Origin: Clostridium gasigenes
GTDB lineage: Bacteria > Bacillota > Clostridia > Clostridiales > Clostridiaceae
Direction: 5' to 3'
DNA length: 64,000 nucleotides
NCBI RefSeq assembly: GCF_900104115.1
Contig: NZ_FNJM01000003.1
Span: forward strand, 186,001-250,000
The notes beneath the pieces were generated by a model. The model had not been told where the DNA came from, made no database searches, and saw nothing but the letters and a program-made list of their open reading frames with translations. Both the position numbers and the translations under genes were made by a program. Positions 18,827-27,847 of the stretch are shown here, piece after piece (positions within the stretch are counted from its first letter, which is position 1; every line of letters starts with the position of its first letter).

Positions 18827-19240
18827 TTACACTAATATTAATATTAATGCTAATATTATAATTGATAAGCCTACTAATCCTACTGATAAAGGCCCTTTAT
18901 ATAATTCTTTTTCATTACAAATTAACAACTCTTCAACTTTACCTTTTGGATATATAACTTCAACCTCATCACCTTTCGAAAGGTTTGAGTAATCATCTAT
19001 AGAATTATATGCAATTCTTATCTTTTTACCTCTATCTTCAACCTCTATAATGGGTGTAATTCCTATATAATATACAGTATTAAACTCCGGTCCTTGGTTT
19101 AAATATGTGTAAGTTTCAATTTCTATTACTTTTCCAATAGTTCGTATTCCATCCCTATATAATTTTTTCTTTCTAAAAAACAACATTATCCCAATTGCTA
19201 TAATTAATAATCCTAAACAAAATAATACATTAGTGGCCAT
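18827..19240 (-). CDS. Small DUF3592-like membrane protein
   Basis: A 137-residue protein with one membrane helix at each end (about 4-20 and 118-136) and a soluble beta-rich centre (about 30-110) of DUF3592 type, ending in the FYPKGKVE-like KVIYPKG pattern seen here as EVIYPKGKVEEL. No enzymatic motif is visible and the function is unknown. It has a good AGGAGG site and stands alone between the rnf and fab operons. Confidence 0.7.
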   Translation of the reverse strand: MATNVLFCLGLLIIAIGIMLFFRKKKLYRDGIRTIGKVIEIETYTYLNQGPEFNTVYYIGITPIIEVEDRGKKIRIAYNSIDDYSNLSKGDEVEVIYPKGKVEELLICNEKELYKGPLSVGLVGLSIIILALILILV

Positions 19241-19347
19241 AAAATTACCTCCTTTTTTAGTAAAAATAATAAATTAATTCCACTATGTAATGTGTTTATA
19301 TAATATTATATGTTTCTTTTCTGAAAACGTTATAAACCATTGAAGAA

Positions 19348-19378
19348 AAATAGCTAACAGCATTGCTGTTAGCTATTT
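19348..19378 (-). terminator. Terminator of the rnf operon
   Basis: Perfect 15-bp arms (AAATAGCTAACAGCA) around one central base, followed on the minus strand by TTTTTCTTC, 35 bp past the rnfB stop. The interval between the stop and this hairpin is a half copy of the AAGGCAT repeat. Confidence 0.9.
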
Positions 19379-19412
19379 AGTCATCTTGACTTATTATTTA
19401 TTTAGAAATGCC

Positions 19413-20207
19413 TTACTTAAATATATTCTTTATTGCTCCAGTTGGACATTTAGTAGTACATACTTCGCAGCTAGTACACTTATGATAATCTACTTTAGCT
19501 AAGAATCCTGTAACACGTACTGCATCCGATGGACAGTTTCTTTCACATATTTTACATCCTATGCAAGCTACTGAGCAGTTTTGCTTTACATGCTTTCCAA
19601 TTTCAGAGTTATTACATTCAACCCTTACTTTGTTATCTGCCGGTACAGCTTCTATTAGCCCTTTAGGACAAATATTTATACACGCTCCACAGTTAGTACA
19701 CTTTTGGTAATCTACTTTTGCAATTCCATCAACTATATGTATAGCGTCGAATTCGCAAACACCAACACAAGTTGCAAGTCCTAAACATCCAAAAGAGCAG
19801 GCTTTTGCCCCTCCATCTTCCATTAATGAAGCTGTTAAACAGTCTGAGACACCTTCTAATGTGTAATTTTGTTTTGCTACACTACAGCTTCCATTACATT
19901 TAACAAATGCAGTAAGTTTTATTCCATTTTCTACAGTAACACCTAAAACTTCTCCAATATCTCCTGTAGTCTTAGCTCCACCAACTGAACAAAGGTTTAG
20001 TTTTGCTCCACCTTCTATTACAGCTTCTGCATAAGCATCACACCCTGCATATCCACAACCACCACAGTTTGCACCTGGTAGTATTTCTCTTATCATAGGT
20101 ATCTTTGGGTTAACTTTAACTTCAAATTTCTTTGAAGCAAATCCAAGCAAAATTCCAAAAATTAATCCTAGAACTCCTAAACTTAATGCTGCAAATAATA
20201 TATTCAT
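19413..20207 (-). CDS. rnfB: Rnf complex subunit RnfB (multi-cluster ferredoxin)
   Basis: A 264-residue subunit with one N-terminal membrane anchor (about 3-25). Next is the Fe-S domain GANCGGCGYAGCDAY (C47, C50, C55 region), then several ferredoxin-type CxxCxxCxxxCP repeats including CTNCGACINICP, CIGCKICERNCP and CTSCEVCTTKCP. RnfB takes electrons from reduced ferredoxin and passes them into the membrane complex, which pumps ions while reducing NAD+. Last gene of rnfCDGEAB. Its TAA stop is part of TAAGGCATTTC, an edge of the dispersed repeat. Confidence 0.95.
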   Translation of the reverse strand: MNILFAALSLGVLGLIFGILLGFASKKFEVKVNPKIPMIREILPGANCGGCGYAGCDAYAEAVIEGGAKLNLCSVGGAKTTGDIGEVLGVTVENGIKLTAFVKCNGSCSVAKQNYTLEGVSDCLTASLMEDGGAKACSFGCLGLATCVGVCEFDAIHIVDGIAKVDYQKCTNCGACINICPKGLIEAVPADNKVRVECNNSEIGKHVKQNCSVACIGCKICERNCPSDAVRVTGFLAKVDYHKCTSCEVCTTKCPTGAIKNIFK

Positions 20208-20219
20208 GCAAAATCCCTC

Positions 20220-20798
20220 CTAGTGAATTAATCCTTGGAATCCTAAAAAGGCAATTGACATTAATGCTGCTGTGAATAATGTAATTGGTAACCCTCTTAA
20301 AACCTTTGGTATATTTTCATTATAATCTATTTTTTCTCTTATAAATGCTAATAACACTATAGAAAGCATATATCCCGATGCTCCCCCAATTGCATTAACT
20401 ACTGATTCTATAAAGTTATAACCTTCTTGTACATTTAATACAGTCATTCCTAAAACAGCACAGTTAGTTGTTATTAATGGTAAAAATATCCCAAGCGCTT
20501 TATGTAAGCTTGGTGAAAGTTTCTTCATTGCCATTTCAACAAATTGTACTAAAGCTGCAATTACGAGTACACTTGCTATAGTATTTAAATATTCTAGACC
20601 TAACGGTACAAGTATTCCATTATATACAAGCCAGGTCATTACTGAAGATAATATCATTACAAAGGTAACAGCAAGTCCCATTCCAAAAGCTGCATCCTTC
20701 TTTTTGGATACTCCAAGAAATGAACATATTCCTAAGAATTTTGAAAGAACAAAATTATTAACTAACATCGCTCCTATAAAAATTATAAACAGTTCCAT
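20220..20798 (-). CDS. rnfA: Rnf complex membrane subunit RnfA
   Basis: A 192-residue protein with six predicted membrane helices. It contains the conserved LSKFLGICSFLGVS and PLITTNCAVLGM segments; the cysteines C25 and about C111 are those thought to bind a shared membrane [2Fe-2S] cluster with RnfE. It is 12 bp upstream of rnfB and 10 bp after rnfE. Confidence 0.95.
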   Translation of the reverse strand: MELFIIFIGAMLVNNFVLSKFLGICSFLGVSKKKDAAFGMGLAVTFVMILSSVMTWLVYNGILVPLGLEYLNTIASVLVIAALVQFVEMAMKKLSPSLHKALGIFLPLITTNCAVLGMTVLNVQEGYNFIESVVNAIGGASGYMLSIVLLAFIREKIDYNENIPKVLRGLPITLFTAALMSIAFLGFQGLIH

Positions 20799-20808
20799 AG
20801 TTACCCTC

Positions 20809-21528
20809 CTAATTTTTCTTTATTTCTATTGTAGTTTTTTCATTTGATTCTTCTACTGAACATTCACTAGTTCCACATCCTGAGCAACTTCCACAGTTAT
20901 GCTCTAATCTTTTTGGTGCTTCCCCTGTTTTTTCTGCTTTTTTAATATTAATATAATTTAATAGTGCCATTAATCCACCCATTGTAAAGAATGCACCAGG
21001 TGCTAAAATCATAATTGATATTGGTTTATAACCTAGAGGCATTGCTTGGAATCCAAGAATTGTTCCTGCTCCTAAAATCTCTCTAAATGTTCCAATTACA
21101 ACCAATGCCACTGTAAATCCAAGACCCATTCCTATTCCATCAAATATTGATGGTAACACTGAATTCTTTGAAGCATAAGCTTCTGCTCTTCCTAAAATAA
21201 CACAGTTAACAACTATTAATGGAATAAATATACCTAACGACTTATAAAGACTTGGTACATATCCATTCATTAACATTTCTATTATTGTAACAAAAGATGC
21301 AATAATAACAATGTATGCTGGTATTCTAATCTGATCTGGTATAAACTTTCTTAATGCTGAAATAATCATATTAGAAAATATAAGTACTATTGTTGCAGCA
21401 AGTCCCATTCCTAATGCATTTTTAGCATTTGTTGTAACTGCTAAAGTAGGACACATAGCTAAAACTTGAACAAATATTGGATTTTCTGTAACTACTCCAT
21501 TTTTAATTCTTTCTATTAACTTATTCAT
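20809..21528 (-). CDS. rnfE: Rnf complex membrane subunit RnfE with cysteine-rich tail
   Basis: A 239-residue partner of RnfA with about six membrane helices and the matching cysteines in AMCPTLAVT and IVVNCVILGRAEA. The last about 30 residues are unusual: a soluble tail with HNCGSCSGCGTSEC, i.e. four cysteines and a His that could bind zinc or an Fe-S cluster. Core RnfE proteins normally stop soon after the last helix. Core identity is secure; the tail's role is unknown. Confidence 0.93.
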   Translation of the reverse strand: MNKLIERIKNGVVTENPIFVQVLAMCPTLAVTTNAKNALGMGLAATIVLIFSNMIISALRKFIPDQIRIPAYIVIIASFVTIIEMLMNGYVPSLYKSLGIFIPLIVVNCVILGRAEAYASKNSVLPSIFDGIGMGLGFTVALVVIGTFREILGAGTILGFQAMPLGYKPISIMILAPGAFFTMGGLMALLNYINIKKAEKTGEAPKRLEHNCGSCSGCGTSECSVEESNEKTTIEIKKN

Positions 21529-21554
21529 TTTATTTCCTCCTAACTTTCTTTAGT

Positions 21555-22163
21555 TTAGCTTCCTGTAGCAGCTGTATCTGCATCTGTTTCTTTCTTAGAT
21601 TCTACTTCTTCACCTTTTATATTTTCCTTATAGAATCTAATAGCATCATTTACGGCTGTTACAGTTGCTTTACTTGAAGTTGTAGCTCCCGATATAGCTT
21701 CTACTTCATTATCCTTATTAGGAGTTACCTTTACTACTTCTAAATCTTCTGCTATTGGTTTAGCTGTAAATCTTGATGTAAATTTCACTTCTGCTATTTT
21801 AGATCCAAGACCCGGTGTTTCAGCATGTGATAATACTCTAATTCCAGAAACCTTATTATCTGTTGATATTCCAATTAGGAAATCTACTGGTCCATGGAAT
21901 CCTTTGCTTGTAACCTTTAGGACATGGCCTACAACCTCATTACCATTTACAGCTTTATAAACTTCTTTAACTGCTTCGGTTTTAGTGAATTCTATATCCT
22001 GAACTGATTCAGCTTGTGACAATACAGCCTTTAAATCTTCTTTATTCATTTTAGCATTTTCTAAAATAGCATCCTTAGTTAAGTTATTTGCAAAACCAAG
22101 TAATACCCCTGCAATTGCTGTTATTATTAGAAGGGTTCTTCCTAGTTTGAAATTTTCTTTCAT
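21555..22163 (-). CDS. rnfG: Rnf complex flavoprotein subunit RnfG
   Basis: A 202-residue subunit with a single N-terminal membrane helix (about 8-28) and an extracytoplasmic FMN-binding domain. The flavinylation motif SGATTS near residue 159 is intact; ApbE attaches FMN to the Thr. The C-terminal extension after residue 180 is Lys/Glu/Ala-rich. It starts one base after the rnfD stop, a coupled arrangement. Confidence 0.94.
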   Translation of the reverse strand: MKENFKLGRTLLIITAIAGVLLGFANNLTKDAILENAKMNKEDLKAVLSQAESVQDIEFTKTEAVKEVYKAVNGNEVVGHVLKVTSKGFHGPVDFLIGISTDNKVSGIRVLSHAETPGLGSKIAEVKFTSRFTAKPIAEDLEVVKVTPNKDNEVEAISGATTSSKATVTAVNDAIRFYKENIKGEEVESKKETDADTAATGS

Positions 22164-22164
22164 C

Positions 22165-23067
22165 TTAAGCAGCCTCCTTCTTAATTTTCACTCTTTTACT
22201 TGTATAGTACTCTATTAATGGAGTGAATAAGTTAATTATTATAATTGCATAATACGGTCCATCTGGATTATATCCAAGCACTGCTATAATACTTGCACAA
22301 ATTCCAGCCACTAACCCAAATAAGTATTGTCCACTCTTAGTCATTGGTGTTGTAGCATAATCTGTTGCCATAAATATGGCCGCCAGGAAGAATGCTCCCG
22401 TTAATAAACCTTCTTTACCAAGTACTGAATGCATAACAAATGAAGCAACTATAAATGTTGCTGGTGCTCTAAAGCTAATAACACCTCTAACTAGTAAATA
22501 TACTCCACCTATTAGTAATGCTAATATTGATACTTCACCAATGCTTCCTGATGCTTGTCCTAATATTTGGTTCCATAATGTTAAAGTCTTTTCAACAGCT
22601 CCTGATGCAGCAGTTGTTGAATCAACTACTGGTTTTGCCATTACAGCAGCCCATGAAGTTATTAAAAATGCTTTTGTAGCAGCTTCTGGATTCATAAAAT
22701 TTTGACCAAGACCTCCAAAAAACTGTTTAACTACTATTGTTGCAAAAATCGATCCAACTATTGGTATCCATAAAGGAACATAGGTTGGCATTATAAGACC
22801 TAAAATAATACCTGATACTATTGGACTTAAATCTGTTAGCCAGTTTGTCTTTTTAACAAATTTATTCCATAGTGCTTCTGCAACTAAACTAGCTAAAACT
22901 GTAGCTAGTAATATTTTTGCTGCATCTCCCTTATAAAAGTATATACCTGCACATACAGCTGGAATTAATGCTATTATAATATCTAGCATTATTTTATTTA
23001 CACCTAACCCTCTTTTAACATGAGGCATTGGTGATATATGAAGCGTTTTGTTTTCCACTATCTTCAC
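22165..23067 (-). CDS. rnfD: Rnf complex membrane subunit RnfD
   Basis: A 300-residue membrane subunit with about eight helices, homologous to NqrB. The segment GGLGQNFMNPEAATKAFL near 118-135 is typical. At the position where most RnfD proteins have a flavinylation Thr (pattern D-x-x-T/S-x-A-T) this one reads D149-STTAAS155, i.e. Ser instead of Thr. It lies 13 bp after rnfC. Identity is sure; covalent FMN is uncertain. Confidence 0.94.
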   Translation of the reverse strand: MKIVENKTLHISPMPHVKRGLGVNKIMLDIIIALIPAVCAGIYFYKGDAAKILLATVLASLVAEALWNKFVKKTNWLTDLSPIVSGIILGLIMPTYVPLWIPIVGSIFATIVVKQFFGGLGQNFMNPEAATKAFLITSWAAVMAKPVVDSTTAASGAVEKTLTLWNQILGQASGSIGEVSILALLIGGVYLLVRGVISFRAPATFIVASFVMHSVLGKEGLLTGAFFLAAIFMATDYATTPMTKSGQYLFGLVAGICASIIAVLGYNPDGPYYAIIIINLFTPLIEYYTSKRVKIKKEAA

Positions 23068-23080
23068 TCCTATTCCTTCG

Positions 23081-24103
23081 TTATTTATTTATGAAAACTT
23101 TTCCTGTTCTTATAGCTTGGATAATTTCTATATTTGAAGGGCATACATAACTGCATAATCCACATTCAATACACTTCTCTCCACCAAATTTTAAAAACTC
23201 ATCCTTTTCGTTTCTATTCCAAAGTTCTTTAAGTTTTATAGGATTTAATCCTTCAGGACAAACTCTTAAGCATTTTGAACATCTAATACAGCTCATATCA
23301 TCCTCTGATGGCGACTCTTTTTCTGTTAAAAAGAGTATTCCCCTCATAGCATTGTTTACAGCACCATCTAGATTATATTGCCCTTGTCCATTTAGTGCTC
23401 CCCCAATAATTACCTTCTTAAGTGATTCCTTATCTCCATTTAAATAAACAAAAATATCATTAAGTGATGTACCTGAATTTACAGAAACAACTTTGTTTCC
23501 TTCTACCGCTCCACCATAAATAGTTAAATAAACTTCCTTGTTTAAATTTCCATCTTTAAATGCTTTTCCAAGGTAAATTAAAGTAAATAAATCTTCTATT
23601 AATATATCCTCAGTATTCACATCTTTACCAAACCCTTTAATCTGTAACTTTTCGTCATATAGGTCTAAAGTTTTGTTAACCTTTATAACTTCTCCTAGAC
23701 CTGAAACTATAGGTGTAATTTTTTTATCCGTTCCATCAATGGCAAATTTAACTTCAACATCTTCAAATAGTCTTTTAATCACTTTTAAACCAAGTTCTAA
23801 TTCTTCTCTTTTAGCCTCTGCTATTACTCCATAACCATTTAAATTCGGATTAATACTAAAAGCTTTAATAACTATGCTCTTAAATCTCTTTGATTCATAT
23901 TTAGAATATAACTCTATTCCTTTATTATCTACTAGAGCATACTCTTTAATATTTTTTAATACTTCTTCATAATTCATTTTATCAATATTACAATTCATTA
24001 AAACTGTAGCTCTCTCGTCTTCAGAAATACTTTGAATTCTATTATCCATAAGTTGAAAATTTCTAGTTGAAATTTTCACATTACTAAGAATATTACTTAT
24101 CAT
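23081..24103 (-). CDS. rnfC: Divergent, short RnfC-like subunit
   Basis: First gene of the rnf operon, 340 residues against roughly 430-450 for a typical RnfC. The C-terminal half is RnfC-like: an SLBB-type segment (GKVVSV-like GNKVVSVNSGTSLNDIF, then GGALNGQGQYNLDG) and two [4Fe-4S] motifs, CIRCSKCLRVCP near 273 and CIECGLCSYVCP near 313. The N-terminal barrel-sandwich domain is missing, and the glycine-rich GGAxFP and NGAECEPY motifs for flavin/NADH are replaced by unrelated residues (DNKGIELYSK, AFSINPNLNG). The start has a strong AGGAGGGG site and no frameshift is evident, so the shortening looks real. Confidence 0.85.
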   Translation of the reverse strand: MISNILSNVKISTRNFQLMDNRIQSISEDERATVLMNCNIDKMNYEEVLKNIKEYALVDNKGIELYSKYESKRFKSIVIKAFSINPNLNGYGVIAEAKREELELGLKVIKRLFEDVEVKFAIDGTDKKITPIVSGLGEVIKVNKTLDLYDEKLQIKGFGKDVNTEDILIEDLFTLIYLGKAFKDGNLNKEVYLTIYGGAVEGNKVVSVNSGTSLNDIFVYLNGDKESLKKVIIGGALNGQGQYNLDGAVNNAMRGILFLTEKESPSEDDMSCIRCSKCLRVCPEGLNPIKLKELWNRNEKDEFLKFGGEKCIECGLCSYVCPSNIEIIQAIRTGKVFINK

Positions 24104-24393
24104 AAAAACCCCTCCTATTTTATCTAAAGTTCCGACTAAAACTCTAAATTTTATACTTAATATTATAGTCTTACTTAAATTTTATCATAATATTCCCACT
24201 TACTCAATGTTAGTCATTTATTTAACTACAATTTATTACTTTCAATCCATTATTTATGACTATTCTATTAATTTAACTATATGTTTAAAGCTATTTATGG
24301 CTATTTTTTTTATGAACATAAATTGTATGTTATATTTTTAACCACAGTATAATTCCTATATTTTATAATATTCTCTCACTAATATTATATTGC
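24104..24393. promoter_or_regulatory. rnf operon upstream region with direct repeats
   Basis: The region should hold the rnf promoter. A plausible minus-strand pair is TTGAGT and TAAAAT with a 17-bp spacer around 24175-24205; a TATAAT also occurs closer to the gene. Further upstream two direct repeats TATTTATGACTATT (24251-24264) and TATTTATGGCTATT (24292-24305) are 41 bp apart, close to four helical turns, and may bind a regulator. No open frame seen. Confidence 0.45.
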
Positions 24394-24431
24394 AAATAAA
24401 AGGATAACTTTTTAAAGTTATCCTTTTATTT
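24394..24431 (-). terminator. Terminator of the SEC-C protein gene
   Basis: Perfect 18-bp stem built on AAAAGGATAACTTT with a two-base centre, followed by A/T-rich sequence, directly after the stop at 24441 on the minus strand. Confidence 0.88.
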
Positions 24432-24440
24432 ATAATTAAA

Positions 24441-25574
24441 TTATCTTCCACAACATTTCTTATATTTCTTCCCACTTCCACAAATACAAACATCATTTCT
24501 TCCTACTTTAACTTCTACTACTACTGTTTTCTTTTTATTATCTATCTCCGTTTGACTATATCCTTTATAGCTCCATCTTCTAACTGAATTTGCAAGCTTA
24601 GTTAACTCTTCCGAAAATATATTTCTTTCTTCATCAGCCTCTATTTGATATGCTCGTAAATACACATCAATACAAGCATCTAATGGTTCTTCATTTTTTA
24701 TAGCTATTGAATAACTTTCTATTTCCTCTTTAAGTATTTTTTTATCAATTACAAATAATTCTCCAATTACTTTTTCAAGTTTTAAGGCTTGTTTATTTTC
24801 TTCAATAAAATCTGGTTTCGCAGCCTTTATAAGTGCCTTCTTATCAAATTTATAATAACCAATTTCACAATTCCTCTCTTGAGCCTCTATTATTTCTGAA
24901 ACTTCTTCTACATCTATATGAACTGCTATATTACCTTCAATTTGATAATCAAATCCAAGTTCTTCTCCATTATTTATAATCATTTCAACTCTTTCATAGT
25001 AAATATCATATTCCAATGTAGATTCTGCTAATTCTATAAATTTATCAATTGTTAAAACTCCATAATAATAAACCATTCCTGCAAATAACTTTACTATTTC
25101 AGTATTTCTTAAAGTATTTTCTTTTAATTCCTTAGTTAACTTAATTTTTATTAGTTCACTTACTTCTATAGGTAATATTACTTTTAAGTTTTCATCTATA
25201 ATCCCTGTAAATAATATTCCCCTATTTCTAAGATAGGTTGTATTAATTAACTCATTAGTTTCACAACTTTCAATACAGTTTCCATTAATCAAATTTTGTA
25301 AATAGCTAAAACCTTCATCATTTAAAAGATCTAATGTAATATCTATTTTTTCAATAATAGAATTTTTAACCTTTATTACTGCATCAGCCTTTTTTAAAGA
25401 AGTTATTCCTTTTACTTTATATTGTGCAGCCACCTTAACTAATTCATCCTTAGTCATTCTATCTAAGTGGTATTCTAAAGATAAATTTTCCTCCATGACT
25501 TTCCATATTTTATCAGCTTGTTTCATATCTGCATTTACTATATCTTCTTGCATTTTATTTATATCTTTTTCCAA
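24441..25574 (-). CDS. SEC-C zinc-motif protein, function unknown
   Basis: A 377-residue protein. The C-terminus carries the SEC-C motif [14 protein letters not shown] (about 362-375), the zinc-binding tail found on SecA and many unrelated proteins. Residues about 35-75 ([20 protein letters not shown]) look like a SAP/Rho-N-like small helical DNA- or RNA-binding unit. The middle is helical with no recognised motif. The start is TTG at 25574 with AGAGGTGAC. It stands alone with its own terminator. The role is unknown. Confidence 0.75.
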   Translation of the reverse strand: MEKDINKMQEDIVNADMKQADKIWKVMEENLSLEYHLDRMTKDELVKVAAQYKVKGITSLKKADAVIKVKNSIIEKIDITLDLLNDEGFSYLQNLINGNCIESCETNELINTTYLRNRGILFTGIIDENLKVILPIEVSELIKIKLTKELKENTLRNTEIVKLFAGMVYYYGVLTIDKFIELAESTLEYDIYYERVEMIINNGEELGFDYQIEGNIAVHIDVEEVSEIIEAQERNCEIGYYKFDKKALIKAAKPDFIEENKQALKLEKVIGELFVIDKKILKEEIESYSIAIKNEEPLDACIDVYLRAYQIEADEERNIFSEELTKLANSVRRWSYKGYSQTEIDNKKKTVVVEVKVGRNDVCICGSGKKYKKCCGR

Positions 25575-25677
25575 AAAACGTCACCTCTTCTTCTATTTAA
25601 ACACAAATTATATTATATCCCTTTTTTTATTTTCATGTCTAGTAAAATAGACCTATTTCATAAATATAAATAAAATA

Positions 25678-25713
25678 GGATGGAAAAATTCTAATAAAAA
25701 ATTTTTTCACCCT
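25678..25713 (-). terminator. Probable terminator of the chitinase gene
   Basis: Imperfect stem GGGTGAAAAAATT / AATTTTTCCATCC (one mismatch and a wobble) 33 bp past the chitinase stop, T-rich on both flanks. Moderate support. Confidence 0.5.
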
Positions 25714-25745
25714 AAATACTTTTAAGTTATTCTAAAAATAACCCC

Positions 25746-27584
25746 CTATTTTATTAATTGCCTGTTTAACTCAGTTCCACCTTTATAAATATGCTGTGCT
25801 AATTCAATGCTACTAATATCAGTATCCATTGGCTTCGCATTTGTTGTGTTTAATACAAATGTATATGATTTTCCTGGTTCTATAACTGCCCCTTCATAAA
25901 CACCACTAATATCAACTACTGTATATATACCTTCTTGAGTAACCTTACCTGCCAAGTTATTTCCCGCTGTAAGTGTCCCACTAGTATTTTTGATGTAGAA
26001 CTTAGGAGTTTTAATAGTTTCGGCTGCATTTTCAACACCTCTTAATGTATCTCCTGATTCTTCTAATTTTTCATTGTTTTTAATTGTTATTTCGTATTTA
26101 CCACCCTTTGCCCAGTCATCTTTAGATGTTTTTATACTACAGCTTATGTCTAAATCAGCATATACTATTTTATTATCTGGTAAATTAGCTTGTCCATAAA
26201 GTCCTATTTTACTCGCCTTTGTTAATTCATCACGATTTGTAGAAGTTGTTGATTTATCTTGTGATGCCATCCAACCAATCATTCCACCTAGGTTATTATC
26301 ATTAACATATTTAGTTTTTTCTCCGATTGATCTTATATTATCGTAAGTGAAAAACGCTCCTGTTTTTTCATTATAAAGATATGGAGCTTTCGCTGTATCA
26401 TCCCAATATTCTTTAAGTCCTGAATATGCACCTTTTAATTTTTCTAATCCACTATAAGCCCAAACTCCTCCAGCACGTCCGCCATCACCAACTGTACTTG
26501 CTGCTTGATTTTTTGCTCCTGTTGTAAGTGTACCATCTGCATTTTTATTAATTTTTTCTGCTTTTCCATACAGTCCAGGATTATTTTTGTCTGGTCCTGC
26601 TGAAACCTTTTCCCATCCCCTTGTATAATAAGCTGCGCCAACAACTATTTTTTCTTTTTTAGCACCTTTGCTTATTATATAATCTATACTTTCATCAACT
26701 GATAATCCTTCGCCCTTACTTGGATCATTAGGATTAGGATATAAAGCCGCATGATGTCCACTATTCTCATTCCATCCACCATACATGTCATAAGTCATTA
26801 TGTTTGCAAAATCTACAATGCTAAATAACTTATTAATATCAATACCCAAGTCTAATTTCTTTTTAGAAACTGGTAATGCAACTGATAATTCATAAGGTTT
26901 TACAAGTCTTTTTCCTTGTTTATCTAAAGCTGTTCTTAAATCTTGCAGTAACTTAATATAGTTTTCTTTATCTGCTGCTGTTGCATTTGGTGTACCTTCA
27001 TCATTTTTATTATCAACCTTATCCGGCTCTCGAGCATCACCTGGGTATTCCCAATCTATATCTACAAAATCCATATTAGTATATTCAACAAATTTCATAA
27101 CGTTTTCAACAAATTTAGCTCTAATTGTAGGATCAGCTGTTACTGTGGAGAAATCTCCTGATTTTGACCAACCTCCAATAGATGTACCTATTTTCATATT
27201 TGGATTTTCTGCCCTTAAATCTTGCAATGCATTTATAATACCTGCATTAGCTCCACCCCATTGAACGCTTGGCATTCCAACTGGAGCTCCAATATTTGCA
27301 TCCTTGTCACAGAAAATCAAATCTCCACTTGCATTAAAATCTAAAAATGCTAAATTTAAATGAGTTAATTGATCTGCTGGTATGTCTTTTGGATAAAAAT
27401 TATTTTCTCCACCCCATATCGACCAATCTCCGTAATACATTACATTACGTTTGTTCTGTGCTGCTACTTCCATTGCACTTGCATTCATAGATGGCATAAC
27501 AGTAATAGTAATTCCCATAAGCATACTTGTAACTGTCAAAATTGCAACTGTCTTTTTCATTTTTTTAAAAGCTCTTCTCGCCAT
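25746..27584 (-). CDS. Secreted family 18 chitinase
   Basis: A 612-residue exported glycoside hydrolase. An N-terminal signal peptide has a KK-rich start, a hydrophobic core TVAILTVTSMLMGITI and a likely ANASAM-type cleavage near residue 37. The GH18 barrel spans about 46-460, with SIGGWS near 135-140 and the catalytic DFVDIDWEYP at 172-181; E179 is the acid/base. Residues about 475-605 form a beta-rich C-terminal domain that resembles carbohydrate-binding modules but is not assigned. Expected to cleave chitin to chito-oligosaccharides. Start ATG 27584 has AAAGGGG. A monocistronic gene. Confidence 0.93.
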   Translation of the reverse strand: MARRAFKKMKKTVAILTVTSMLMGITITVMPSMNASAMEVAAQNKRNVMYYGDWSIWGGENNFYPKDIPADQLTHLNLAFLDFNASGDLIFCDKDANIGAPVGMPSVQWGGANAGIINALQDLRAENPNMKIGTSIGGWSKSGDFSTVTADPTIRAKFVENVMKFVEYTNMDFVDIDWEYPGDAREPDKVDNKNDEGTPNATAADKENYIKLLQDLRTALDKQGKRLVKPYELSVALPVSKKKLDLGIDINKLFSIVDFANIMTYDMYGGWNENSGHHAALYPNPNDPSKGEGLSVDESIDYIISKGAKKEKIVVGAAYYTRGWEKVSAGPDKNNPGLYGKAEKINKNADGTLTTGAKNQAASTVGDGGRAGGVWAYSGLEKLKGAYSGLKEYWDDTAKAPYLYNEKTGAFFTYDNIRSIGEKTKYVNDNNLGGMIGWMASQDKSTTSTNRDELTKASKIGLYGQANLPDNKIVYADLDISCSIKTSKDDWAKGGKYEITIKNNEKLEESGDTLRGVENAAETIKTPKFYIKNTSGTLTAGNNLAGKVTQEGIYTVVDISGVYEGAVIEPGKSYTFVLNTTNAKPMDTDISSIELAQHIYKGGTELNRQLIK

Positions 27585-27800
27585 TTTAATATCCCCTTTT
27601 TTTTAATATTTTAAACTCCAGTACAACTTTTGTATTTGTGCAGTTTAATGTAATATATTAATAATATTCCTATTATATGCCAATTGCAAATGTTTTATTC
27701 TAATTATTCTGATTATTTCGATTACTCAGTTTATTTCAATTTTCCTCTAATTAATATACTACAAACTACATAATTATTTTTTAATTTTTTATAAAAATAA

Positions 27801-27840
27801 GAACTATCAAAATCTCTCAAATTAGAAATTTTGATAGTTC
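27801..27840 (-). terminator. Terminator of the MATE gene
   Basis: Perfect 13-bp stem GAACTATCAAAAT / ATTTTGATAGTTC with a 14-nt loop, followed by TTATTTTTAT on the minus strand, 8 bp past the stop. Confidence 0.88.
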
Positions 27841-27847
27841 TTTTCCC

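Noticed and set aside
23081..24103. rnfC shortened by frameshift or wrong start
   Set aside because: A strong AGGAGGGG site directly precedes the ATG, no coding frame continues upstream, and the altered motifs lie inside the intact frame.
26444..26644. 66-codon frame inside the chitinase gene, same strand
   Set aside because: Gln-rich shadow in an alternate frame of the GH18 domain, without ribosome site.
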